Positions 47,167 through 56,567 of a stretch of 64,000 nucleotides of DNA are shown piece by piece (the stretch's first letter is position 1; every line of letters starts with the position of its first letter). Origin of the DNA: Azorinus chamasolen (taxonomy: Eukaryota > Mollusca > Bivalvia > Cardiida > Solecurtidae). The stretch is from assembly GCA_963576725.1 (NCBI GenBank), contig OY755237.1, positions 68,341,472 through 68,405,471 on the forward strand, in the 5' to 3' direction. Both the position numbers and the translations under genes were made by a program. The notes beneath the pieces are model-generated. The model was not told the origin of the DNA, ran no database searches, and saw only the letters and a list, made by a program, of their open reading frames with translations.

Positions 47167-47566
47167 TATTTCCCTTCAGACGCATTTTAACGCATTTACA
47201 AACAGAGTACACCCAGATCAACCGGTTGCTATAGGAGCCGTCTGATCAGGGTGTGCTCTGTTCGTTTGTGGTATAATATAGATCAGGGTCCATGCTTATA
47301 AAGCTTTTAGTTGAGTCTGAGTTCGTTCTCAAGCTTTTGATTGGTCAGATTTGAGTTCTCAAGCTTTTGATTGGTCAGATTTGAGCCTTTGGCTCAAATC
47401 TGATCAATCAAAAACTTGAGAACGAACTCAGACTCAACTAAATGTTTTATAAGCATGGACCCTGATTCTACAGTTTCTGCCTGAACCAAAATTCCATGTA
47501 TTAATATGCCATAATTAAAAATAATTTCATTATTATTTATTACAAGAGTATGCAATAGGGAAAGGG
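47167..47566. mobile_element. TTAA-type MITE with a nested hairpin element
   Basis: The left end follows TTAA (47163-47166) with TATTTCCCTTCAGACGCATT; the right end is AATAGGGAAAGGG followed by TAAA. An inner palindrome ACAGAGTACACCCAGATCA/TGATCAGGGTGTGCTCTGT lies at 47200-47265. The H3 hairpin (47281-47466) sits just beyond it. Confidence 0.75.
47281..47466. repeat. Hairpin family H3 with an internal 30-bp duplication
   Basis: Arms start GATCAGGGTCCATGCTTATA and end TATAAGCATGGACCCTGATT. The left arm holds a 30-bp unit (TTCTCAAGCTTTTGATTGGT...) twice in tandem at 47325-47354 and 47355-47384, whereas the right arm has it once. Confidence 0.85.
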
Positions 47567-47805
47567 TAAACAACGATGTCAGTATATATATGGATATTTA
47601 GTGCAGTTTGACTACGTCCAATTTGAACATACCTTTGAGAAACTATTAACCAAATATCAAACTGTGGATAATGATGCATCCTCGCATCTGGATCAAAACT
47701 GTTTGCAATGCAAGATAGAGATTATATGAGACTCTGTAATAAGTATGAATATAATGAAGCGTCACAGAGCATTAAGTGCAATACCAATCGCGTGCGACGA
47801 GTAAC
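47567..47805. other. Short non-coding spacer
   Basis: Contains decayed palindrome arms near 47640-47705; no gene. Confidence 0.4.
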
Positions 47806-47809
47806 TTAA

Positions 47810-48047
47810 CCCTTTCGGTGCCAATTTTCTAATTGTCGTCTGCAATCCAAGTTTGTTAAATCAGTCGGCACAATAAGGAAATGAGATAAATAAATGTAAA
47901 TTTCAAAAGAATAAAGCACATATATAGAACTAGAGAATGAGTCAAAAAATGAAATCCCTGATCTGACGCCGCCTTTTCAATGCGGCGTCTGATCTGGGAC
48001 TGCACTATTTGTCCTGGTGCATTTATGCGACTTCGGCGGTGAAAGGG
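47810..48047. mobile_element. TTAA-flanked MITE (piggyBac-like), 238 bp
   Basis: TTAA duplications at 47806-47809 and 48048-48051. The ends CCCTTTCGGTGCCAATTTTC and GACTTCGGCGGTGAAAGGG are imperfect inverses. The inner palindrome at 47945-48010 (GATCTGACGCCGC/GCGGCGTCTGATC) has the same CTTTTCAA loop as the copy at 49790. Confidence 0.88.
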
Positions 48048-48051
48048 TTAA

Positions 48052-49439
48052 TTCGTTTTCCGCCATAGGCTAATCCTAGGTAACCATAGTAAACAGTTGG
48101 GATCCAGAGGAGACGACGAGTAACTTGGCAACTCCAAAGGATCTAAATGTAAAGCAATTAGCGACAATGCCACTCTGAAACCCGAAACAGATCAAATTTA
48201 TGTGGCGCCGAAAGGGTTAATCACGCGAGGGGGTGAATTTGTTGTAATATCAGCATAGAATCTGGATCCAAATGTCATGCCGAGTAACATGATTAAAACA
48301 TTCTTAAGAAATCCCCACAAAAGATTGAAAGATGTGCAAGAAGTGTATCTGAATTGTGTGCTTTTTAATTAGCAAGCATTGTTTGTGAATCAGAGCTAGT
48401 TATGCGTGCATGTGTAAGAATCGTTACGAAGCCATCTTCATGAAACTCTTGTCGCTGACGTTACTGTTTTTGACGAATTGGCAACATTTGTTCGACGCGG
48501 TCAATATGACACGGTAGAAGAGTGCTTTATAAACAAAGCCTTCAATGTAAGTATAGGATGCCGATACGGGTACGTAGATATGTGCGTTTCTACTCATCAG
48601 ATAAACTTCTCAGTGACTGGTTTGTCACTTTGCCGGGATGTACAGGCCTTTACGATATCGATTTAAGTTGTCAATGGTGGTCACTTACCCCCCTCGGTTC
48701 GATTATTCAGAACGATCAATCTGATCTTATTATTATCAGAGTTTGTTAAATAATCGACAGCAAATGCGGTTTACAAATGTATTCACCGATAAAAGTTGAA
48801 AATCAAGCTAACGTTCGTTATAGTTTTTGACATTTTGGCTCAAGATCTAGCCTGCCTAAAAATAGAAACAAATTGCGTAACAATTCCGACAAGAGGAAGG
48901 TTTGACTCAGGCTAAATGATGTCGTTAACAGAGCACAAGTCCGTCCGTCAGCTCACTGGGATTGTATCACCGTGTGTTCGACAAAGAAAAACTTCAAATG
49001 GGACAGGCGACCACCAATGTAGTACGTGAAAATGATGTCCTCGCAAATGCGGTCCTACCGTCGTCGTCCTCCGCTCTGGCTATCTGCGCCAACAACATCA
49101 TTAACTAGAACAGTGTCATGGGCGTTTATGAAGGTGTTGATATTGACTAGCATATTAATGACTTCTTTAAAAGCGTAAGCTCCACGCCATCTTATAGGAT
49201 GAATATAAAAATCCACCCGGCTCTGCATAATTATGACCTTGTTTAGTGACTGCAAAATTGGCCCCGTCCATGTTATTATCCAGTCAAAATCAATTCTAGA
49301 CCTAATTTATTGTTGTTCCTCATAAGTGTTACGTACGTATTAAATAAAACATCTGAGTTAGACGAATATAAAGTACATCCTTTCATACTGATTTGTTTGT
49401 GAGATTTCAGATTGTAAACATGTCTGTTAAATGAAAAGT
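48052..49439. other. Non-coding stretch with one possible exon-like segment
   Basis: No gene is established. A stretch at about 48419-48545 reads LHETLVADVTVFDELATFVR and on to NKAFN, ending in a consensus-like AAT|GTAAGTAT donor. Further decayed CCCTTTCGGC-type MITE ends occur near 48205. Confidence 0.35.
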
Positions 49440-50335
49440 AGTAAAAGTACAAAAAAGAATCATGCAGGAAACACCACATACAGAACAAACAGTCGCCCGA
49501 ACAGCAAGCAGGAAAAGCCACACACACGACGCAACAGCAACAACTACCAAACCATAGATAGAACAAGCGACACGCAATCACATACATACATGCACACGCA
49601 CGCACGCACATACGCACGAACGCAGCGTGTGCACGCACGTACGCACGCACGCGCACACACAAGAGATGAAGATTCAAAACTCAACGAACGTACACAGACA
49701 CAAAGACACTTGAAAATCAAAACCGTAAGGGTGACAAAGAGAGTACTGACTTGGATCTTTAAGTGCAAAACACTTACTAGCGGGTTTAACTCTTTTGGGG
49801 CCAATGTCGCATGTTGGCACCATTGAAAACAGTGCAGTCCCAGGTCAGAGGCCGCCTTTTCAAGGCGGCCTCTGACCTGGGACTACACTGTTTTCTGTAT
49901 TATTTAGCCCAATCTTACAGGTTTTGTAAAAACAAATGTTTGACTAATATACCTTTATTATTTAGTTAAGAATTATATTTAATATGCGATTGTTATTGCA
50001 GACTACACTTTTAAATTTGGCGCCAAAAAAGTTAAACCGGTTTACGGACGTCCTAACCTCACACTGTTCTCAAAGTCACTCTACTTTAACAAACATTGTA
50101 AATAAAGGTATCCCCCTGGACAGCCCCACACAACAGAAGATGCTAAACACAGGACAATACGCTCGTATGTGAAACACAGCATAACACAACTGTGAAAGTC
50201 CGTCAAAAGTCCGAAAGTACTCAATGATTTTTTTGCAGAAGTCAGAGCAACTGCAGGGATGCCGTTAAGGCTACGACAGAGAAAAGGCAATACATGAGTC
50301 TGGTAATCTCATCCTGTTCTGGGTTTAAATCTAAA
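49440..50335 (-). repeat. Naiad B 3' UTR and pseudo-LTR joined to an A pseudo-LTR tip, interrupted by a MITE
   Basis: On the minus strand: the 3' half of a B SECIS (starting at AAACCCAGAACAGG), B 3' UTR and pseudo-LTR start (50335 to 50036), a MITE (50031 to 49790), the rest of the B pseudo-LTR with a TGCGTG-rich tract, then the last 65 bases of an A pseudo-LTR (49505 to 49440). Confidence 0.8.
49790..50031. mobile_element. TTAA-flanked MITE (piggyBac-like), 242 bp, in a Naiad pseudo-LTR
   Basis: TTAA at 49786-49789 and 50032-50035. The ends CTCTTTTGGGGCCAATGTC and TTTGGCGCCAAAAAAG are imperfect inverses. The inner palindrome at 49824-49896 is almost perfect: CCAGGTCAGAGGCCGCC/GGCGGCCTCTGACCTGG. 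The host sequence GGGTTTAAACCGG, known from the intact pseudo-LTR, is split at its TTAA, so the target duplication is directly shown. Confidence 0.93.
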
Positions 50336-50525
50336 ATGGAAGCCAAAATGTCAGATTGTTTCACTTCGTTTAAAGTCAGTTCGTTTTAGTAAATTGAAGA
50401 AACCATAGTTTCAAAATAAGGATTTTCCAAATTCAAAATATCGCCTAAATACCTAGATGTTTTATGAAAAACATTAATAATATCAACATGTGTATCAGTT
50501 TTTAAACTTAAAGTTACATCATAAT
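50336..50525 (-). pseudogene. Naiad subfamily B RT motif C fragment
   Basis: The minus strand reads SLSLKTDTHVDIINVFHKTS, RYLGDILNLENPYFETMV, SSIY-stop-NELTLNE. It joins the SECIS half directly, so the coding region between motif C and the stop is deleted. Motif C is YLGD, as in the copy at 26620. Confidence 0.8.
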
Positions 50526-52402
50526 ATCATTAGTGATGACATCGATGACTCGTAATAGCCGTGTGTATTTTGACATCCTTTGTACGTATCGTACATAGCA
50601 GGCATAGTTATAGAGATTTGACGGGTAACAAATTTGTTAATAGGTTTATACATTTGTAGATCTTCCTGAACGTTACGCTATATACAATGTCATGGATTCA
50701 GTTTTGTTAATCAGCGTACCTCAGATGATACATACCCAGATATGTTCATGTGGCATGGATATTGTTAGTTACATGACAATTTGACAGGGTAAACGGCATG
50801 GTATGACCGGTGTGGATGGTGCTTTACTTGAGGCGTAGACCTTTCCTTTTCTCTAATGCAAATGCCACTGATTTCTGAAAGCTCTGAAGGTGTTTTTACA
50901 AAACCGATTCAGACGTTCCAAAGCGTATTACAAAACGGCTTACGGTGATAGTTGGAATAAACTAAAATGTTGTTTTTATTGTGTTAATATATAAATATTT
51001 TGGACAATTAATTACTTACTCGAAATATCTGAGACGGATGCAAATAATTCTAAAATATATTACAAAACCGGTTGCAAGAATGGTGTCACAAAACAGTTGA
51101 ACAAACCCTGATTCTATTATAGCTTAATTATTTTAAGTGTTTCAAATTAAATTATGTTTACCTTCCATTTTGTAAAGTCAATGTTATTGTTTGCTAAGCG
51201 TTTTGTTGGCTGTGTTTATATTATGAAACTTGCCAAAATGGTGTTTTCCTATATATGTTAAGCGTTGATACTTTCCTTCACTATAAACATCCCAATTAGT
51301 CACTTATTGGACTGATTTCAAATATGAAAATAATATTGCTTTCATGAATCTTCTCAAACCAAACCATCCCCGAGGTAGTGTAGACAAACTATTTATTGCT
51401 AAATAATGACCACAAAATAAGTCCATTTATTAGTCTTTTGTCTGAATAAGTACAGCAAGTGTTACTAAATGAAGTAGAAGAACTTAGAGTCGATTTAACC
51501 GTATATAACTAGGTCAATGCCTTACCATGGAATCAATGTCAATAAGAGAAACCGCGATCACTGTTTAGACTGTACTATAGTTTGGTGAAACATTGCCTAT
51601 AGTTTAAAACAATGTACGAAGGTTGTTCCAAACTTAATGTAACACTTCTTATATATAGAATTCCGTGCATTTAGCGCTGTAACCACGTTTCGAGCTGTGT
51701 GTAACAATTGGTTGTATTGCATCTATCCATTTTGTAACAGCTCTTCAAAGTATCTGTTACCATTAGCACATTATATTAAGGCGGGAAAACGTTTTGGTCA
51801 TATGGATGTAGTTAGTACGTGCCAAACAAGACTCACATGGATTGCGCGATATGTAGTGTGTTGCATTTTGGAACAATTTTCGTGTATGCCAGTTACGATA
51901 TTGTTACAATAGAATTTCTATTAACATTTTTGCAGATACCTTAGCAAATGGGTTAGACTAAAACATAGAAAATTAAAGTGAATGCCGCAAGAACACGTAG
52001 TTTAACCAGTATTAGTTATCGCCCCTTCCCTTTTGGTTGATTTCAATAGCACTCATGCAAAGCAAAACATGTTTCCAATGGCAGCACATGTTTCAAAGCA
52101 TTAATTCAAAATAACATAGTAAAGAGGGTTGAACAGTGAAATAAAATCAACAAAAAATGAATCTCAGTGTTTAATACTTGTCCTATTGTCAGAATGTTAT
52201 AAATTGTCTTCACCACTGAGCTCAAACATTGCATATCAGTTTGATATAAATTTATTATTACTAAATAGTTTAGCCCTGAAAAGCAAATATCGAATATTAC
52301 GACAAATAAATCACATTAGAATAATATGTACCACATGATAACGAATATGCCACTATAGTTGTCTCATTATAAATTAATCAGAAGTAATTGCCTTTCCTTG
52401 TT
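50526..52402. other. Non-coding AT-rich stretch
   Basis: Nothing recognised. Confidence 0.5.
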
Positions 52403-52725
52403 ACGACACAATTGCAATTCTTTCACGTCGTAAAATGTCAGAATGATAGTTACATTACTATAAATATATAGCTTGCATCTGAAAGAACCCTTTCTCAGGA
52501 ATGAATAGCCATATAACTCGTGATGAAGGTGTTTTATTCATTCTGATAACTAAGAAAAAGTGTAACGACACAATTACAATTCTTTCACGTCGTAAAATGT
52601 CAGAATGATAGCTACATTACTATAAATATATAGCTTGCATCTGAAAGAATCCGTTCTCAGGAATGAATAGCCATATAACTCGTGATGAAGGTGTTTTATT
52701 CATTCTGATAACTAAGAAAAAGTGT
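52403..52725. repeat. Tandem duplication, two 162-bp units
   Basis: 52403-52564 and 52565-52725 are nearly identical (a handful of substitutions such as TTGCAATTC/TTACAATTC and ACCCTTTC/TCCGTTC). Non-coding. The high similarity indicates a recent duplication. Confidence 0.95.
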
Positions 52726-53533
52726 GTGTATTGTGTAGCTTTTTAATAGCTGCTCATGAACAGACTCAATAAAACGAGTATTTCTCCTTTTTAACAATGC
52801 TGTTATTATATTCAAATGTGTAATTATATATACTGTTATTTATCACATAGCCTTCCTTGTATTCGAGTTAATATAACCATCATATGTTTTGCTATATTAC
52901 ACACATTTAATATAAGCTGTAACGTCATGTAGAAATATCGATACATATACATTTAGTACCTGTCAAAAACAGCATTGTTTAGTCGAAATAAGTTACGTGA
53001 TAATAAAAATATGATACTCGACTTACTCGTAGTCATTTTGTACAAACTGACTACTCGCAACATATCATATATTTACGGTACTACCTAGTTAAGTCGAATA
53101 TTTAGTAAAGAAGACTGGATAACGTTTTGGACAAATGGTTGCTTAATGAATGGTGATAAGCATACACAAAGTGTACCGTGGAGCCTTCCGCGTCACGTTC
53201 ACCCTGCATTCAACAGTCATGTATTGGGGATGAGCGAGTTGTAATTGAATGAAGTTAGTGCTTTTGAACGAGTACAAACCGTTACCATACTGAGTCAATT
53301 TTCATCAAATATGGCATTCTTGAATTTAAAAACATGTGACATTGACATTTTCAAAAGGAAATATGCAATCAGAATGTCAGCTATTTTCGATTCTGATTAA
53401 AGCCGAATAACTCTATGTCAAATCTAATATATTGTATGCAAAATTAATCCCAAACTAGTCTATAGTGTGCTTAACGTTATGTATTTGATAATTATTGAAC
53501 GTTCAGCTGCTCGTGATGAATTGCATGTTCAAT
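52726..53533. other. Non-coding stretch
   Basis: A short repeat E fragment (GCTGCTCATGAACAGACTCA then AAAACGAG) lies at 52750-52785 and a decayed MITE core at 53140-53220. No gene. Confidence 0.5.
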
Positions 53534-53537
53534 TTAA

Positions 53538-53781
53538 CCCTTCTCTTGCTGAATTTTAAAATACATTTCTCCTTCTTTACCCATGCCCTGTTGTATAATT
53601 ACATATATCTTCACTGTGTACATAAGTATTTCGCTGTGCAATCACTGCTGTGGAAAGCACTGGTTGCACAATCAACTTGTAAATAGTGCAGACCCTGATG
53701 AGACAGCTCCTGCAGGAGCTGTCTCATCTGGGTCTTCACTATTCACAGGTAGGTATAATGACGTGAACAGCAAGCTAAGGG
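53538..53781. mobile_element. TTAA-flanked MITE (piggyBac-like), 244 bp
   Basis: TTAA at 53534-53537 and 53782-53785. The ends CCCTTCTCTTGCTGAATTTT and AACAGCAAGCTAAGGG are imperfect inverses. The inner palindrome at 53680-53750 is GATGAGACAGCTCC/TGCA/GGAGCTGTCTCATC. A half copy sits at 19424-19576. Confidence 0.9.
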
Positions 53782-53785
53782 TTAA

Positions 53786-55022
53786 GCGTGTTACAAGTTA
53801 TGCACTTAATTTATTGTTTGTAACTTCATGTTCATCCATAGCGTGTTAAACGTTTCGCACTTCCCTTGTTATTTAACATAAAGATAATCGTTTGTAAACT
53901 TATATTTACCCAGAGCATGTTAAACGCTATGCACTTGGTTTATTATGCAACGTACCGCTACTCATTTGTAATTTCATGTAATTTCATACAAACATTGTGC
54001 ACTGTGTGCGTTTATTATGTAACATACATTCACGCGTTTGTAATCTCGTGTTCATGCAATGCGCGCTAAATGTTATGCGCTTGGTTTATCATTTAGCGTT
54101 CAGCGGGTAAACATTGAATAAAATGAGATATCTGGTATTAAATCCGGCAACGTGATAACTCGTGAGATTGTTTTGAACAATCATGTTTAACGTCACTGTA
54201 AATGTTGCTGTTTGTGAACAAATGACTAGTCTCAATAACATACGAGTAACGAGTTCTGTTAACATTTCAGACATAATAGAGACAACATCTATACAAATTG
54301 TAACAGCAGACAAGCTCAAACTAGCGGCAAACACTTTTTTGATCAATTGTTCTCTCGAAATTTCCATTCCAGACCAATGATGGATTACACACACAAATGA
54401 GAATTAGCTTTGTTTGTTGGCATTAAATCCACACGCAAATAATTCAACTCATTATATTCTAAATAAAAACACTAGTGTAAATAGTTATTTGATTTTGATA
54501 TACGGACATAAGCTAGATGCAGTGGATATTATGTTCGTGTTCATTTACTATTAGTTTCAACCAAACTACCTGACTAAAATAATATGTAGTACGTATACCT
54601 TTTGTCATATGAAACAACAAAAAACAAGAAAATACTGGCGTCGTTTCCTATGTATATTCGACTTGTTACGTCATTTGTATATTACACGTGTGCAGTTGCA
54701 ATGGATACAAGCAGTGTCCTAATAATAAAGCTTAATATCACGTTTACCACATCTAGCCCAAGCAAGCTAGTATCTGAAAATATTAATCGACTAGCCAGTC
54801 CTAGTCCTAGATGTGTCTGATGACAGTCAAGGGACATAATATGTATGTATTATCAGCCTAACAGGCCACCAGGAAGCTCATAGAGGAAGGAAATGCGTAT
54901 TCGAATTGTAGTCTATATATTGTATCTAAACACATTATATAATTGGCTATAGTTGGCTACATATTTAGTTTATATGTTTCAGCCCTTCTGTCCTAGATTA
55001 GCAAACGTTAACAGTAGATATA
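53786..55022. other. Non-coding stretch
   Basis: No gene recognised. Repeat F (54800-54895) lies here. Four imperfect repeats containing GTGTTAAACGTT..GCACTT..GTTATTTA-like text occur at 53835-54095. Confidence 0.45.
54800..54895 (+). repeat. Dispersed repeat F, decayed
   Basis: TCTGATGACAGTCAAGGGACATAATATG and CCTAACAGGCCACCAGGAAGC parallel the copies at 25079 and 37231. Confidence 0.5.
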
Positions 55023-55384
55023 CAGTGCTCCCTCTCTACAACGACACCCTTTGGGATGAGAATATTGTATGTGTTGTTCAGAGGGAGTTGTTATAGGGAG
55101 GGAAAATCAAACATAATAAGCTTGTTTGCAGATCCCCAGTTAAGGTGTATTTCGAGAACTAAAACCGTTATGCCTCCATCAGACCTTATGCTGTGACCAC
55201 TCTTTAGGATCGTCACTTTGTGACGATTCTAAAGAGTGGTCACAGCATAGGGTTTGATGGAGGCATAAAGAAAATACGATGGAAAAAGTTTTTTTCTGGA
55301 GCCTTGTTGTTTCGGAAACAGTGACATGCGCTGTTGTAAGGAGGGAATCGTTATTGAGAGGGTCGTTGTAGGGAGGGAGCACTG
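55023..55384. mobile_element. Pogo-like MITE, 362 bp, with perfect inner hairpin
   Basis: TA-flanked ends CAGTGCTCCCTCTCTACAAC and GTTGTAGGGAGGGAGCACTG. The inner hairpin 55169-55267 has 48-base arms with about three mismatches, around a GTCACTTTGTGAC centre. The termini are distinct from, but built like, the CAGTAAAACCTC group. Confidence 0.9.
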
Positions 55385-55425
55385 TATAATCTCAGATATA
55401 TATGCCTACCTCTTATTTTGCTTAA

Positions 55426-55646
55426 CCCATTTCCTCCTACAGACGCATTTTGACGCCAGTTTAAAAGTAATTATTTGAAATCATTATGATAAAGAGTGCA
55501 TATGCTCCATAGATGCAAATGTAGTTTTTATCACATTGGTTTATAAAACTCTATCACTCTAAATGTTTCCTATTGTCTAATAATTGCTCCTTTTCAGTAG
55601 ATCTATTCAACGAGGTTGGTCTAAATGTAGTTTAGGAGGGAATGGC
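55426..55646. mobile_element. TTAA-flanked MITE (piggyBac-like), 221 bp
   Basis: TTAA at 55422-55425 and 55647-55650. The ends CCCATTTCCTCCTACAGACG and TTAGGAGGGAATGGC are imperfect inverses. The inner palindrome is not evident. Confidence 0.75.
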
Positions 55647-55805
55647 TTAATATACAATTCTCATAATATATCAAGGACAAACACATATGATGTACATGAC
55701 GTGTACCTACTGTTTATGATAGAGACACTAACAGAATGATAATTTAGTTTTTACTGGTCAGCAATTAAATAGTGGAGCTTGCCTGAGTGTTTATGTAATA
55801 TCATG

Positions 55806-56033
55806 CTATTAATGGAAAAGTAGTAAAGTCAAGCAGGCAAAGCCACATGCAAGACGCAACCACCACCAAAACACCGATAGACAGCATGACACACACACAC
55901 ACACCCAAACGCACACGCACACACGAAATGAACACAGAAAACACCAAAAGACACACAAGAACCAGAGACAAACGTTCCACACATGAACAAATCATAAGCA
56001 CAAAGCAAACAAAGGAAGGGTGACAAAGAACCC
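55806..56033 (-). repeat. Naiad B pseudo-LTR fragment, inverted
   Basis: Nearly matches 45810-46030: the CAAAGCAAACAAAGGAAGGG start, a CA-rich tract and terminal GTAGTAAAGTCAAGCAGGCA. It is truncated where a TTAA-type MITE remnant (CCCTCATATAAACG...) begins. Confidence 0.8.
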
Positions 56034-56567
56034 TCATATAAACGTCTTTTCACGCATTTGCAAACAGAGTAGACCCATATCTATATATAGGAACCGTCTG
56101 ATCAGAGTCTGCTCTGATTGCTAATGGAATTTGAAATATTTGTTTCTTTACTTTCTGAAACAATGTTCCACCTTCCACTATAACTATTTTGTCCATGAAT
56201 ATTCAGTAGGTATTTAGTTTAAACATATTTTATTCCATAAATTTGCTACATTTTGTACATGATGTAATAGTTTTACAACATTGAGAATAGGATTGGATCG
56301 AAAGCAAAGCTTGTTAAGATCCTTTCCTTGTGTCATGTCTTTTTACAACAAATCAAATGTAATGTCAGTAGGAAATAAACGTGATCATCATTATCACTGT
56401 GACATATATAGTAGTTGAGTTTTGAAAGAAAGGAAGAAACAAAGGAAAAAGAGGAGAGGACATATAGAATATAAGGGTTTGTGGTCGGTGGTGTGGATCT
56501 CACCATTGATGCAGAGTGCTTCGACAACAGAGTAAAAGGGGCTCTCAGCTGAAGCGTTTGCTATCCT
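56034..56567 (-). other. MITE remnant, then 3' UTR of the second LINE
   Basis: 56034-56260 is a TTAA-type MITE lacking its right terminus, with inner palindrome ACAGAGTAGACCC/TCTGATCAGAGTCTGCTCTG. Roughly 56330-56567 is the probable LINE 3' UTR; its exact end could not be fixed. Confidence 0.5.

Noticed and set aside
49276..49826. Cys/Val-rich and Thr/His-rich frames of 86-133 codons
   Set aside because: Translation of a (TGCG)n-like tract in a Naiad B pseudo-LTR.
52403..52725. A CRISPR-like or satellite array
   Set aside because: Only two long units with no spacers; a simple tandem duplication.
36285..53750. CTGATGAGACGCC motifs resembling the hammerhead ribozyme core (CUGAUGAG)
   Set aside because: No GAAA with a closing stem and no cleavage-site helix follow; the motif is explained by the dispersed palindrome family. 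The Naiad pseudo-LTRs also show no such core.
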